Shown: positions 37,872-46,142 of the stretch, one piece after another | How the letters are laid out: each line of letters begins with the position of its first letter | How positions within the stretch are numbered: position 1 is the first letter of the stretch | DNA from: Methylococcales bacterium | GTDB taxonomy: Bacteria; Pseudomonadota; Gammaproteobacteria; Methylococcales; Methylomonadaceae | Length of the DNA stretch: 64,000 nt | Direction of reading: 5' to 3' | Assembly: GCA_023144875.1 (NCBI GenBank) | Contig: JAGLEW010000050.1 | Span: 1 to 64,000 of the forward strand | Notes under the pieces: generated by a model | Databases searched by the model: none | The model's input: the letters and a program-made list of their open reading frames with translations, nothing else | Told to the model about the DNA's origin: nothing | Position numbers and translations under genes: made by a program

Positions 37872-38624
37872 TTAATTTATCAGCCAACCAGTTCTTGCGG
37901 CAATTGCAACGGCTTCGGTACGATTTGAGGCGTTAAATTTTTGCATGATATTTTTAATATGAAACTTAATGGTACGCTCAGAAAGTGCGAGTATTGCGGC
38001 AATATCACTATTATTTCGCCCCTTTGCCATCCACATTAAACATTCTTGTTCTCTTTTGGTTAATAAAAGAGAGGCGGTGTCATCTTCTCCCCCCAAAATA
38101 ATAAAGTCTGCCATGCTGGCGACAAACTGAGTCACTTGTAATTGCAATTTGGGTAAATTTTCGCTAATTCGCTGTTGATTTTCAGGGTGATTACCTAAAA
38201 AATAGGCGTAAAAAACTTGGGTTCTAAAAGGGGTATGAATTGGGATGTAAATATCTTGATGAAAGCCAAAGCGGCGCTCAAGTTCGTACAATAGTCGCAA
38301 ACGTTTGGTGGGCGGTTTATAGGAAGGGTGGGTTCGAATTTCTTCTGTTGAAAAAGGCTCGGTGCGTTCGGTTGCGATATGAACGATGGGGTCGTCTTGA
38401 TAAAACTTTTTATTAAAATACAACACTTCAAAGGCTTTTAAATACGCAGGCCCTTTTGAAACCATGAAGCAATCATTGGCATTGAGCTCTACAATAGGTT
38501 TATGCAGATGCGTCCAAAAAAAATAGCCACCAAAGCCATAAGATTTAATGGTATTGTCCATGATGGTGGTTATATCATCTAAGGTAAAGCTACTGCTAAG
38601 TTGTTTGCTAAAGGATTCTGTCAT
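37872..38624 (-). CDS. LuxR-family regulator with autoinducer-binding-like domain
   Basis: Transcription factor of 250 residues. The N-terminal half (about 20-170) resembles the acyl-homoserine-lactone-binding domain, with the DP pair at Asp78-Pro79 in FYQDDPIV and Gly120. The tryptophan that follows PFS in many LuxR proteins is Thr93 here, so ligand preference may differ. The C-terminal GerE-type helix-turn-helix (185-248) is typical: LTKREQECLMWMAKGRNNSDIAAILALSERT, shown here in fragments LTKREQECLMWMA and SERTIKFHIKNIM. No luxI-type synthase is in the window. It ends 92 bases before the SulP start. Confidence 0.87.
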   Translation of the reverse strand: MTESFSKQLSSSFTLDDITTIMDNTIKSYGFGGYFFWTHLHKPIVELNANDCFMVSKGPAYLKAFEVLYFNKKFYQDDPIVHIATERTEPFSTEEIRTHPSYKPPTKRLRLLYELERRFGFHQDIYIPIHTPFRTQVFYAYFLGNHPENQQRISENLPKLQLQVTQFVASMADFIILGGEDDTASLLLTKREQECLMWMAKGRNNSDIAAILALSERTIKFHIKNIMQKFNASNRTEAVAIAARTGWLIN

Positions 38625-38641
38625 CTTTATAGACCCCTATT

Positions 38642-39808
38642 TTAGTAAGAAGTGACGGGGACTTCTTTAGGTGTATTTTTATGGGACATTAATTTTATAG
38701 CGATGAGCGCTAGCACGGACACCACGATTAACCCGCCTGCTAATAAGGGGCGATAAGCAATCCATGCAATTGCAATGGTGATGAAAGCGCAAGGAATGGT
38801 GATTAAAAAGGCTAAAATTTTGGTGCCAATTTCAACAATATTACCCAGTAAAGGGACGACATTGGCTAACATAGCTAGGGGTTGAAGTATCAAGGACAAG
38901 CCTCCCCACATAAGTAATAGACCAGCAATACGAAGCGCCCACGTCATAATCGTGTTTTCTTCATGTGCGAGTGTGAATAAGGTTTTTGCTTCAATATTTC
39001 CTGACTTTAAAAAGTCAATTGGACTGCCTGCTTTGGTTTCATAAGCGATAAAACTATCGCCTTTTTGTTGCGCCATTACCGTTATTTCCATAGGGCTAAC
39101 CATTTGAAAATGAATTTTCATATCACCAATAGCAGGATCGCCTTCGCTGGTACCCAAGTAAAAATGATCGCCCATAATCGCCACTTTTTTATCCGCTAAG
39201 GTTTTTGGCGCGGTAAAACTGTGCAAGCTTAATGTAGATTTTTGAGTAATGCGATTAATCTGTGATGGATTTAGCTTGAAGTGGCCGACTGTTACATTTT
39301 TAGCTTTCCATGTTTTATAAGGAAAGGGGAGCGTTGGGTTTGTATGACCTAAGCGTTTAAATTGACTGGATTCAATTTGATGATTGCTCCATTCTTTTTC
39401 ATAGGTGTAAGTCGTTTTTGTTTCTTTGGTACCGCCAATTTTTTCTGTGGTTTCGGTTGTTTTATGCTCATTCCATTGATACATGGAGATATGACGGACT
39501 AATTTAATTGCCGTGGCTGAAACATTGAAGACTTCATCCTTTAACACATCCTGAGACGAGGCAAGCCCTTGAGTGTGGATTAACTGGCCATTATTTTCCA
39601 AATCAATAAGCTCTGAGGAAACAGAAATAACTAATTCTTGACCTTCGTTTAAACTATCATAGCGCTCAACCGAGTGGCCTTCATTCCACCATAACAGGGG
39701 AAAGGCGGCAATAAATAATACAATACCAAAAAAAATTCCCGTTAAAGAACTCCCCATACGGCTGAACCAATTTTCGCGGCTAATATCGGTGAAAGAATCA
39801 TTATTCAT
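38642..39808 (-). CDS. TMEM43-family membrane protein
   Basis: Protein of 388 residues with one N-terminal transmembrane segment (about 20-40) ending in the family motif PLLWWNEG. A large extracytoplasmic domain (about 45-290) follows, then three or four C-terminal hydrophobic segments (about 295-372). This is the TMEM43/LUMA (DUF1625) layout known from animals and many bacteria; the bacterial role is not established. It is 17 bases upstream of the LuxR-type gene on the same strand, so the two may form one unit. Confidence 0.8.
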   Translation of the reverse strand: MNNDSFTDISRENWFSRMGSSLTGIFFGIVLFIAAFPLLWWNEGHSVERYDSLNEGQELVISVSSELIDLENNGQLIHTQGLASSQDVLKDEVFNVSATAIKLVRHISMYQWNEHKTTETTEKIGGTKETKTTYTYEKEWSNHQIESSQFKRLGHTNPTLPFPYKTWKAKNVTVGHFKLNPSQINRITQKSTLSLHSFTAPKTLADKKVAIMGDHFYLGTSEGDPAIGDMKIHFQMVSPMEITVMAQQKGDSFIAYETKAGSPIDFLKSGNIEAKTLFTLAHEENTIMTWALRIAGLLLMWGGLSLILQPLAMLANVVPLLGNIVEIGTKILAFLITIPCAFITIAIAWIAYRPLLAGGLIVVSVLALIAIKLMSHKNTPKEVPVTSY

Positions 39809-39921
39809 ATTTAAGTCCTTACAAACTATGGGTGAAGTAATTTTATAATAACAGGAGACTATTCATTGATACAATCAATTATAGATAAATATTCCCCATT
39901 AATGAATGAAGGTAAAACCTT

Positions 39922-40833
39922 ATGTTAAGTATTATCATTGCAGTGGCGTTAGATTTATATTTTGGAGAACCAAAAAAAGGTCACCCTTTAATTGCCTTTG
40001 GGAGATTGGTCGATAAAGTTGAACATATTTTTTTTATCGAATCCTTATCACCCGTATTACAAAGAACGGTGGGAGTTTTAGCATGGTTATTAATTATGAT
40101 TTTATTTTTAGTGCCCCTTTATTTTTGTCAACAAATAGATTTTTTTAATTGGGTGTTTGCCCCGATTGTTTTATATTTTTGTATTGCCGCGACCAGTTTA
40201 AAACAACATGGACAAGCGGTATTTAACGCCTTACAACAGAATGATTTAACGTTAGCACGAGAAATGGTGGCTCGAATTGTGAGTCGTGATTGTCAAGAAA
40301 TGGATGTGCTAGCGGTGCGTAGAGCCAGTTTAGAATCTGTTTTAGAGAATGGGGCGGATGCTGTTTTTGCGCCTATTTTTTGGTTTTTAATTGCAGGTCC
40401 TGTTGGTGTTGTGTTGTATCGTTTGAGTAATACCTTAGATGCCATGTGGGGGTATAAAAGCACACGGTATTTATATTTTGGCTGGGCGGCGGCACGTTTG
40501 GATGATGTTTTAAATTTTATTCCCGCGCGTTTAACCGCACTGAGTTATATTTTGTTGGGGAATACGGCCTTAGGATGGCGTTGTTGGCAAACACAGGCGG
40601 CTTTTTTAGACAGTCCTAATGCTGGGGTAGTGATGACGGCAGGTGCTGGAAGTTTAAACCTGCAATTAGGTGGGGTTGCTCTGTATCATGGCATTGAAAA
40701 ACAAAAGCCTTTATTCGGTGGAAAAAGGTTACCTGAAAATCAGGATCTTTATCGTGCGAATCAACTGATTGATCGAACGTTAATGTTATGGGGTGGGGGG
40801 GTGTTAATCGGCCTGCTTATTAAAATAATTTAA
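39922..40833 (+). CDS. cbiB: adenosylcobinamide-phosphate synthase
   Basis: Inner-membrane enzyme (CbiB/CobD) that attaches aminopropanol phosphate to adenosylcobyric acid. Family motifs seen are YFGEPKKGHPLIAFGRLV at the N-terminus, VSRDCQEMD, ESVLENGADAVFAPIFW and the C-terminal DSPNAGVVM. Several transmembrane segments are present. At 303 residues it is of normal size. It is divergent from the TMEM43-like gene and convergent with the H-NS-like gene, separated from the latter by a terminator-like hairpin. It acts after CobQ, whose gene lies about 5 kb upstream. Confidence 0.95.
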   Translation: MLSIIIAVALDLYFGEPKKGHPLIAFGRLVDKVEHIFFIESLSPVLQRTVGVLAWLLIMILFLVPLYFCQQIDFFNWVFAPIVLYFCIAATSLKQHGQAVFNALQQNDLTLAREMVARIVSRDCQEMDVLAVRRASLESVLENGADAVFAPIFWFLIAGPVGVVLYRLSNTLDAMWGYKSTRYLYFGWAAARLDDVLNFIPARLTALSYILLGNTALGWRCWQTQAAFLDSPNAGVVMTAGAGSLNLQLGGVALYHGIEKQKPLFGGKRLPENQDLYRANQLIDRTLMLWGGGVLIGLLIKII

Positions 40834-40836
40834 AAA

Positions 40837-40868
40837 TTAAGGGATTAAAATAATTGATAACCCCTTAA
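40837..40868. terminator. bidirectional terminator-like hairpin between cbiB and the H-NS-like gene
   Basis: TTAAGGG (40837-40843) pairs with CCCTTAA (40862-40868) around an 18-base loop. On the minus strand the stem is followed by TTTTT, fitting a terminator for the H-NS-like gene. On the plus strand it is followed by GGTTTTAA, a weaker tail for cbiB. Confidence 0.5.
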
Positions 40869-40882
40869 GGTTTTAATGTGGT

Positions 40883-41215
40883 TTAAATCTCAAATTCTTC
40901 GATGCCTCTGCCAGAATCAACCAATGCTAATAACCAGTTTGGTTTTCTACCACGACCTGACCAGCCTTGGGTTGGGTTGTCTGGGTTTCTATAACGGATG
41001 GTAGACGTTTTTTTAGAAGAAGAGGCTAAAATTTCTTCTAAAGCAAAACCTGATTCATTCGCAATACGGGTCATTTTATTAATGATATCATTTCGGTCTT
41101 GCTCTTTACGACGTGTAATTGCATCATTAATAGTTATTTGAATATTTTGTAAATCTTTTAAAGGAATTTCCACAAAATCTTGGGTGGTCATTTTATTTAA
41201 TGCTGAAAGTTTCAT
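40883..41215 (-). CDS. H-NS-family nucleoid-associated protein
   Basis: Small DNA-binding protein of 110 residues. An N-terminal helical oligomerisation region (about 1-55) is followed by the H-NS C-terminal domain, with YRNPDNPTQGWSGRGRKPNW at about 74-93. That contains the DNA-contacting QGWSGRGRKP loop (QGR-type AT-hook-like motif). Such proteins bind AT-rich DNA and silence transcription. A TATAAT lies upstream at 41245-41240 on the minus strand. Confidence 0.93.
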   Translation of the reverse strand: MKLSALNKMTTQDFVEIPLKDLQNIQITINDAITRRKEQDRNDIINKMTRIANESGFALEEILASSSKKTSTIRYRNPDNPTQGWSGRGRKPNWLLALVDSGRGIEEFEI

Positions 41216-41239
41216 AGTTCTTTTAGGGGTTGGAGAAAA

Positions 41240-41245
41240 ATTATA
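41240..41245 (-). promoter_or_regulatory. probable -10 box for the H-NS-like gene
   Basis: A perfect TATAAT is read on the minus strand about 25 bases before the ATG. The -35 region (CTTTAA at 17-base spacing) is a poor match. Confidence 0.45.
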
Positions 41246-41375
41246 ATGAATATCGTTTTTTTAAAGGACGTTTTTATTATTATATATTCGATTAAAACAT
41301 CTATGATAAGGGTATTTTAAAAAATCTTCAATGGGCTTGGACGATTAAACCCGTGCAAATGCTTTTGTGGGAGGA

Positions 41376-41894
41376 TTAATAGTGCAATAAAGAATGAGTC
41401 TGGTAGTTTGATAGTTTTTCTTTTCCATTTAATTCATCCAACTCAATCAGAAAAGCACAGGCTTTTATTTGCGCACCTAATGATTCAATTAATTCACAAC
41501 TGGCCTTTGCCGTTCCACCTGTGGCTAAAACATCATCAATCACTAATACTAAATCATTTTGAGTTAACGCATCGCTGTGTATTTCTAAACAGGCGGATCC
41601 ATATTCTAGGTTATATGAAATTGATTTGACATTGTATGGCAGTTTTCCCGCTTTTCTAAGTGGAATGAAGCCGACGCTTAATTCTAAGGCGACTAAAGAA
41701 CCAAAAATAAAACCTCGAGCTTCCATCCCTACAACAGCGGTAATATTTTGATTGAAAAAAGGTTGAGCTAATTGTTGTATTGATTGCTTTAAGGCTTGTG
41801 GGTTTTTAAGCAAGGGACTAATATCTTTAAAAATAATACCAGATTTTGGAAAGTCTGGAATATCTCGGATGTTGTCTTTTAAAAGGTCGGTCAT
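41376..41894 (-). CDS. apt: adenine phosphoribosyltransferase
   Basis: Purine-salvage enzyme converting adenine and PRPP to AMP. The PRPP-binding motif VLVIDDVLATGGTA is intact, as are the N-terminal IRDIPDFPKSGIIFKDI, GMEARGFIFG and PLRKAGKLP. At 172 residues it has family length. It starts 23 bases after the condensation-like gene on the same strand and may end that operon. Confidence 0.96.
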   Translation of the reverse strand: MTDLLKDNIRDIPDFPKSGIIFKDISPLLKNPQALKQSIQQLAQPFFNQNITAVVGMEARGFIFGSLVALELSVGFIPLRKAGKLPYNVKSISYNLEYGSACLEIHSDALTQNDLVLVIDDVLATGGTAKASCELIESLGAQIKACAFLIELDELNGKEKLSNYQTHSLLHY

Positions 41895-41917
41895 GATGTT
41901 ATTAAAGGCGTATTTTT

Positions 41918-43237
41918 TTAAGGAGAGTCTTCAGTGAGCAATTCATCCAACATATAGTGATGTAATTTTTCAATCCAAGCGGGTTCAAATAAAGGTTCAA
42001 TGAAATTATAATTTAAAGTCAATTGTTGCTGATATTCGCAACTTAGTAAGGCAATGGCGGGTGGGCTGCTGATTTGGCAAAAATGTCGAATGCCCGTAAT
42101 TTTACGATTGCATAATGACTCGCTGGTTCGTGCGGTTAAATTAACCTGTGAAAACCAAAAAGAGCTGCGTTCTGTTTTATGCGTATAAGACAGCCGCAAG
42201 TTTTCACCGTGTTTTTTTAATGATAAAAAACGAGCCGCCCACATAATCGGTAAAAAGGCATAATCAAGTTGTTGCCGAATAACGGTTTTATTTTGTTGTT
42301 TTAGGTGGGTAAATAATTGCTTTCGATTGGCGATCAATTGTCGTGAGGCTTGGGCAAATAAGACCCCTACATGATTGCCTAATAAAGGCGTTAGCGCTTT
42401 TTGTTTGCGTAAATTAAAGGCATAAGGCACACAATAGGCTTCTCCTGATTGTTGAGGGTTCATTTTTTCTAAAGCACGCATGAAACAGCCAATATAATAA
42501 AGGCTGCTGCCTGTAATGCCTGTTTGTGTCTTGGCGAATTGATTAATTTTATGACTTTGTTCTACACTGAGTTGATAGTGAAGCGCGCGAAGTTTTTTAG
42601 GCGATTTTTTAGCGGCATGAATAATACTTTGTTGCTGATCAAGGGTTGTAATATAACGTTTGGCTTTTAGAAATAATTGTATTTTTTTCCAGAGGCTAAA
42701 TTTATTTAATTGTCGGGTAACCAGTGCTTCGGGTGTTGGAACATGAAATTTTTCACGCTGATTTTTATCGTCCGTCGCCAGATATTGTAAAATTAAATTA
42801 ATGCTAACAGCATCACAGAGGGGGTGCATCCAGCGAAATAATAAAACACAGCGGGTATCAGAATGAATCAGATGAAAGCTCAAGGGCATTATGGTTTCAC
42901 GCGCTTGGACTTGATTCATTAAGTTTGCAATGATTTGCTCAATATCGAGTGTAGAAGTGGCATGATATTGGAAAAAAATAGAGTCGATAGTGTCGCGCTG
43001 GCACCAATGAAAACGATTGCCTTGTTGTTGCAAACTAGTAAGAATAATAGGAAAGTTTTGAGTTAGCGCCTTAATTTTATCTTCTAATACGGTGATTTCA
43101 GGCAACGCATCAAGTTCAAGTGCCATTCCACACAGACTGCCGACCCCTGTTTCGTGACGAATTTCTTCATCCATTGCCAGTGTAAAATAATCAGCAGGAT
43201 TAAGGGCCTGCAAAATATTCGCTTGATTTTTGCTCAT
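41918..43237 (-). CDS. condensation-domain-like acyltransferase
   Basis: Protein of 439 residues with the two-lobed condensation/CoA-dependent acyltransferase layout. The active-site region reads RWMHPLCDAVS at about 135-145, so the second His and the Asp of HHxxxDG are kept, while the first His is Met. SFWFSQVNLT lies later, where condensation domains carry their second motif. It does not look like an adenylation or full NRPS module. It overlaps the upstream carrier-protein gene by 4 bases (ATGA), so the two are very likely partners. It could transfer a carrier-bound acyl or aminoacyl group to an unknown acceptor. Confidence 0.68.
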   Translation of the reverse strand: MSKNQANILQALNPADYFTLAMDEEIRHETGVGSLCGMALELDALPEITVLEDKIKALTQNFPIILTSLQQQGNRFHWCQRDTIDSIFFQYHATSTLDIEQIIANLMNQVQARETIMPLSFHLIHSDTRCVLLFRWMHPLCDAVSINLILQYLATDDKNQREKFHVPTPEALVTRQLNKFSLWKKIQLFLKAKRYITTLDQQQSIIHAAKKSPKKLRALHYQLSVEQSHKINQFAKTQTGITGSSLYYIGCFMRALEKMNPQQSGEAYCVPYAFNLRKQKALTPLLGNHVGVLFAQASRQLIANRKQLFTHLKQQNKTVIRQQLDYAFLPIMWAARFLSLKKHGENLRLSYTHKTERSSFWFSQVNLTARTSESLCNRKITGIRHFCQISSPPAIALLSCEYQQQLTLNYNFIEPLFEPAWIEKLHHYMLDELLTEDSP

Positions 43238-43470
43238 GATTTATGGTGCAAAATCCATGCTTCTAATCGGTTGAAAGTTTTCACATTGTCAGGATCGATT
43301 TCAGTATCAGGAAGTGTCACCTTAAATTGGTCTTCAATAAACATAATGAGGCGCATAATGCCCATGCTATCTAATCCTGCCTCAAGCAGATCTTCATCAT
43401 TGCCAAAGGTTTGAGGATCGGCGACAAAGATTAATTCTTCAAAAATAAATTCACGGAGTTGTGGTTTCAT
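43234..43470 (-). CDS. stand-alone acyl/peptidyl carrier protein
   Basis: Carrier protein of 78 residues with the phosphopantetheine site Ser35 in LEAGLDSMGIM and acidic helices around it. GLDS followed by Met resembles aryl/peptidyl carrier proteins more than the fatty-acid AcpP, whose site is DSLD. The start is set at the ATG at 43470 (MKPQLREFIF), which gives a normal carrier N-terminus; the longer frame to 43530 overlaps bpt and adds an unlikely hydrophobic stretch. No good Shine-Dalgarno is visible. Its stop overlaps the condensation-like gene by 4 bases. Confidence 0.85.
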   Translation of the reverse strand: MKPQLREFIFEELIFVADPQTFGNDEDLLEAGLDSMGIMRLIMFIEDQFKVTLPDTEIDPDNVKTFNRLEAWILHHKS

Positions 43471-43511
43471 AAAAACGGGAAGGTAGAATGTATATAAACA
43501 GAGAAAAAACG

Positions 43512-44210
43512 TTAGGTAATTAATTGCCATTGCTGATTAATAAAGCCTTCTAATGGCTGATAGTGGGTTTTATAGGCCATTTTTTGACATTGCTCAACCC
43601 AATAACCTAAATAAACATAGGTAAGGTTTAATTGATGTGCGTGTTCAATTTGCCACAGTACTGCATAAACACCTAAGCTGTAGGCTGATAAACTAGGCTC
43701 AAAAAAAGTATAAACTGCGGACAGACTTTGGTCTAAAAAATCAACCACGGCGACGGCGGCAAGTTGGTTGTCAATAAAAAATTCTACAAAGGAGGTGGTA
43801 CACCAATCACTGCTTAAAAACTGAATATATTCTTCAGAAGTCGTGGTCGCCATGATGCTATCTGGGTGTTTAAATTGTTGATAACGAAGATAAAGGTCAA
43901 AATGTTGTTGTTTAAAAACAGGGGCTTGAATGATGACTTTTGTGTTATTATTTTTTTTTAAACAGCGTTTTTGGTTACGGCTTGCTTTAAAACTTTGCAC
44001 AGGGATGCGACAGGAAATACATTGGGCGCATTCTGAGCATCGTGGGCTATAAACCTCATTACCACTGCGGCGAAAACCATGCACTAATAGTTTTGAATAC
44101 AAAGGGCTATCAAGTAAAAAACGGGGATAAACAAAGGCGGACTGTGAGGTTTTATCCTCGAGATAACTGCATTTTTGTGGGTTGCTAATGGTCAGTGAAA
44201 TAGAAGTCAT
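43512..44210 (-). CDS. bpt: aspartate/glutamate leucyltransferase (Bpt)
   Basis: Aminoacyl-tRNA-protein transferase that adds leucine to N-terminal Asp or Glu, marking proteins for ClpAP through the N-degron pathway. Family motifs are FVYPRFLLDSPLYSKLLVHGFRRSG (seen in parts), CSECAQCISCRIPV, and the later GYWVEQCQKMAYK. At 232 residues it has family length. I set the start at 44210, whose ATG overlaps the aat stop by 4 bases; the frame extends 13 codons further into aat. The aat-bpt pair is a common proteobacterial unit. Confidence 0.94.
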   Translation of the reverse strand: MTSISLTISNPQKCSYLEDKTSQSAFVYPRFLLDSPLYSKLLVHGFRRSGNEVYSPRCSECAQCISCRIPVQSFKASRNQKRCLKKNNNTKVIIQAPVFKQQHFDLYLRYQQFKHPDSIMATTTSEEYIQFLSSDWCTTSFVEFFIDNQLAAVAVVDFLDQSLSAVYTFFEPSLSAYSLGVYAVLWQIEHAHQLNLTYVYLGYWVEQCQKMAYKTHYQPLEGFINQQWQLIT

Positions 44211-44902
44211 GCGTTTTTCCACGCGGAAGGAAGAGGCGGTTGATTGCAATAAGTATTGAGTTGGCGAATAAAATGATTTCGGTCAATTTCATACGCGCCT
44301 AAACTAACCAGATGATCGCTGTGAACTTGGCAATCAATGAGTTGATAGCCCCATTGTTGAAGCAGTTGGATTAAATGAACAAACACCACTTTAGAGGCAT
44401 TGGTTTGGGTGTGGAACATAGATTCGCCAAAAAAAACCTGACCAATCGCCACCCCATAAAGCCCTCCAACCAGTTGACCTTGCGACCATGCTTCGACAGA
44501 ATGTGCCACGCCTTGATGATGTAATTGTTGATACGCATGCATCATTTCCTCGCTAATCCATGTGCCTTCCGCTTTTTCGCGGCTTGAACGGCAGGATTTT
44601 ATCACAAGGGAAAAAGCACGATTAATACTAAGCTCAAATCGTTGTTGACGTATCACTTTGGCAAGACTTCGAGAAATTTTTAAGCGATCGGGGGTGACAA
44701 TTAGCCTTGGGTTTGGTGACCACCAAAGAATTGGTTCATCGGGGTTATACCAAGGGAAAATACCATTTTTATAGGCATTTATAAGGCGTTTTACCGATAA
44801 ACATCCCCCGACAGCAAGCAATCCATCCGGTTCTGTTAAGGCATTCTCTAACGATGGAAAAGCTTGACTGGGGTCATATGGATTTAATTGAATTAATTCC
44901 AT
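44207..44902 (-). CDS. aat: leucyl/phenylalanyl-tRNA-protein transferase
   Basis: Transfers leucine or phenylalanine from tRNA to N-terminal Arg or Lys of proteins (bacterial N-degron pathway). Diagnostic motifs are GIFPWYNPDEPILWWSPNPR and VFFGESMFH, with SVEAWSQGQLVGGLYGVAIG between them. At 231 residues it matches E. coli Aat (234). It begins 10 bases after sufD and overlaps bpt by 4 bases. Confidence 0.97.
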   Translation of the reverse strand: MELIQLNPYDPSQAFPSLENALTEPDGLLAVGGCLSVKRLINAYKNGIFPWYNPDEPILWWSPNPRLIVTPDRLKISRSLAKVIRQQRFELSINRAFSLVIKSCRSSREKAEGTWISEEMMHAYQQLHHQGVAHSVEAWSQGQLVGGLYGVAIGQVFFGESMFHTQTNASKVVFVHLIQLLQQWGYQLIDCQVHSDHLVSLGAYEIDRNHFIRQLNTYCNQPPLPSAWKNA

Positions 44903-44912
44903 GTATTTAATC

Positions 44913-46142
44913 TTATGTGATTATGTTTGCGTGTACATAAAGCTGTTTTTTAAGTGGTTCTAGCGGCACTTTTTCAATCATTTCATTAGCAAAAGCGGCG
45001 GTTAATAAGGCTTTAGCGGCATTAATATCCAGTCCACGTGATTGCAAATAAAAAATAGATTTTTCATCGAGTTGCCCAATGGTAACGCCATGCGCGCATT
45101 TGACATCATCCGCATAAATTTCTAGCTGTGGTTTGGTATCAATTTCAGCCTTATTTGACAGCAATAAATTACGGTTATTCATGGCTGAGTCGGTTTTTTG
45201 AGCGTCTTTAGCCACGAATACACGTCCTTGAAAAACACCACGCGCGCGATCATTTAAGATGCCTTTATAGAACTCACGACTGATACCATAAGGCTGGTTA
45301 TGATTAATACGCGTATGATTATCAATATGTTGACGTTTCTCACCAAGGTATAAGCCGTTTAATGAACATTCAGCCGCTGTTTCTAAATCGGTATGAATAT
45401 CATTGCGAGCGATCAAGCCACCAAATGCAAAATTATGATGATTAAAAATACTGTGAGGCTGTTGTTTGCAATAAGTGCCGCCAAAATGATACGCAGTTTG
45501 GGATTCAGTTTGAAGTTTATAAAGCGTCAATGTGGCATTTTTTGCTAAAAATACCTCATTAACCGCGGCGGTTAGGCTGTTTGATTCGCCAATAAAGGTT
45601 TCTATTATTTCAAGTGTTGAAAATTCGGCGCCAATAATAAGATTACGAGTGGCTGCCCTTGTTTCAGAGCCTAAAGCGTAATGTAAAATTTGTATTGGTT
45701 TGCGTGTCGATGCTTGTGGCGCAAGTTTTATAAAAAAACCATCAGTGAAATAAGCGCTGTTGTAGCTAATAAAATTATGGGTTTTATTGCACACCGCTTT
45801 CCCTAAATAAGGCGTTATTTTATCAGGGTTTTCTTCGATTAATTGACTGATGCTAGTAAGTTCTAGCGCCTCATCTATTTGGGTTAAGCGTGAATATTTT
45901 TTTGAAAAATGACCGTCAATAAACACCATGATCCATGCATCATCCAGCATGTGTGATGTTAAAAGTGTCTCATTGATGGTTTCAATGTGAGGTTGCGTTT
46001 TGAAGGATTTTTTTTCCAGCGCGGATAAATTGGTATAACGCCATTCTTCCTCATTCGTTTTTGGAAAACCATTTTCTGAAAAAAGTTCGAGTGCATTTTG
46101 TCGAAAGTTATTTAAACTGTCCGATTTAAGTTTTGTATTCAT
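44913..46142 (-). CDS. sufD: Fe-S cluster assembly protein SufD
   Basis: Scaffold partner of SufB in the SufBC2D complex. The N-terminal helices contain NEEEWRYTNLSAL. The beta-helix region ends with the typical ADDVKCAHGVTIGQLDEKSIFYLQSRGLD pattern (read in parts), and the C-terminal helices contain ALLTAAFANEMI. At 409 residues it matches SufD. It overlaps sufC by 4 bases. SufB, which normally precedes SufC, is not in this window. Confidence 0.95.
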   Translation of the reverse strand: MNTKLKSDSLNNFRQNALELFSENGFPKTNEEEWRYTNLSALEKKSFKTQPHIETINETLLTSHMLDDAWIMVFIDGHFSKKYSRLTQIDEALELTSISQLIEENPDKITPYLGKAVCNKTHNFISYNSAYFTDGFFIKLAPQASTRKPIQILHYALGSETRAATRNLIIGAEFSTLEIIETFIGESNSLTAAVNEVFLAKNATLTLYKLQTESQTAYHFGGTYCKQQPHSIFNHHNFAFGGLIARNDIHTDLETAAECSLNGLYLGEKRQHIDNHTRINHNQPYGISREFYKGILNDRARGVFQGRVFVAKDAQKTDSAMNNRNLLLSNKAEIDTKPQLEIYADDVKCAHGVTIGQLDEKSIFYLQSRGLDINAAKALLTAAFANEMIEKVPLEPLKKQLYVHANIIT

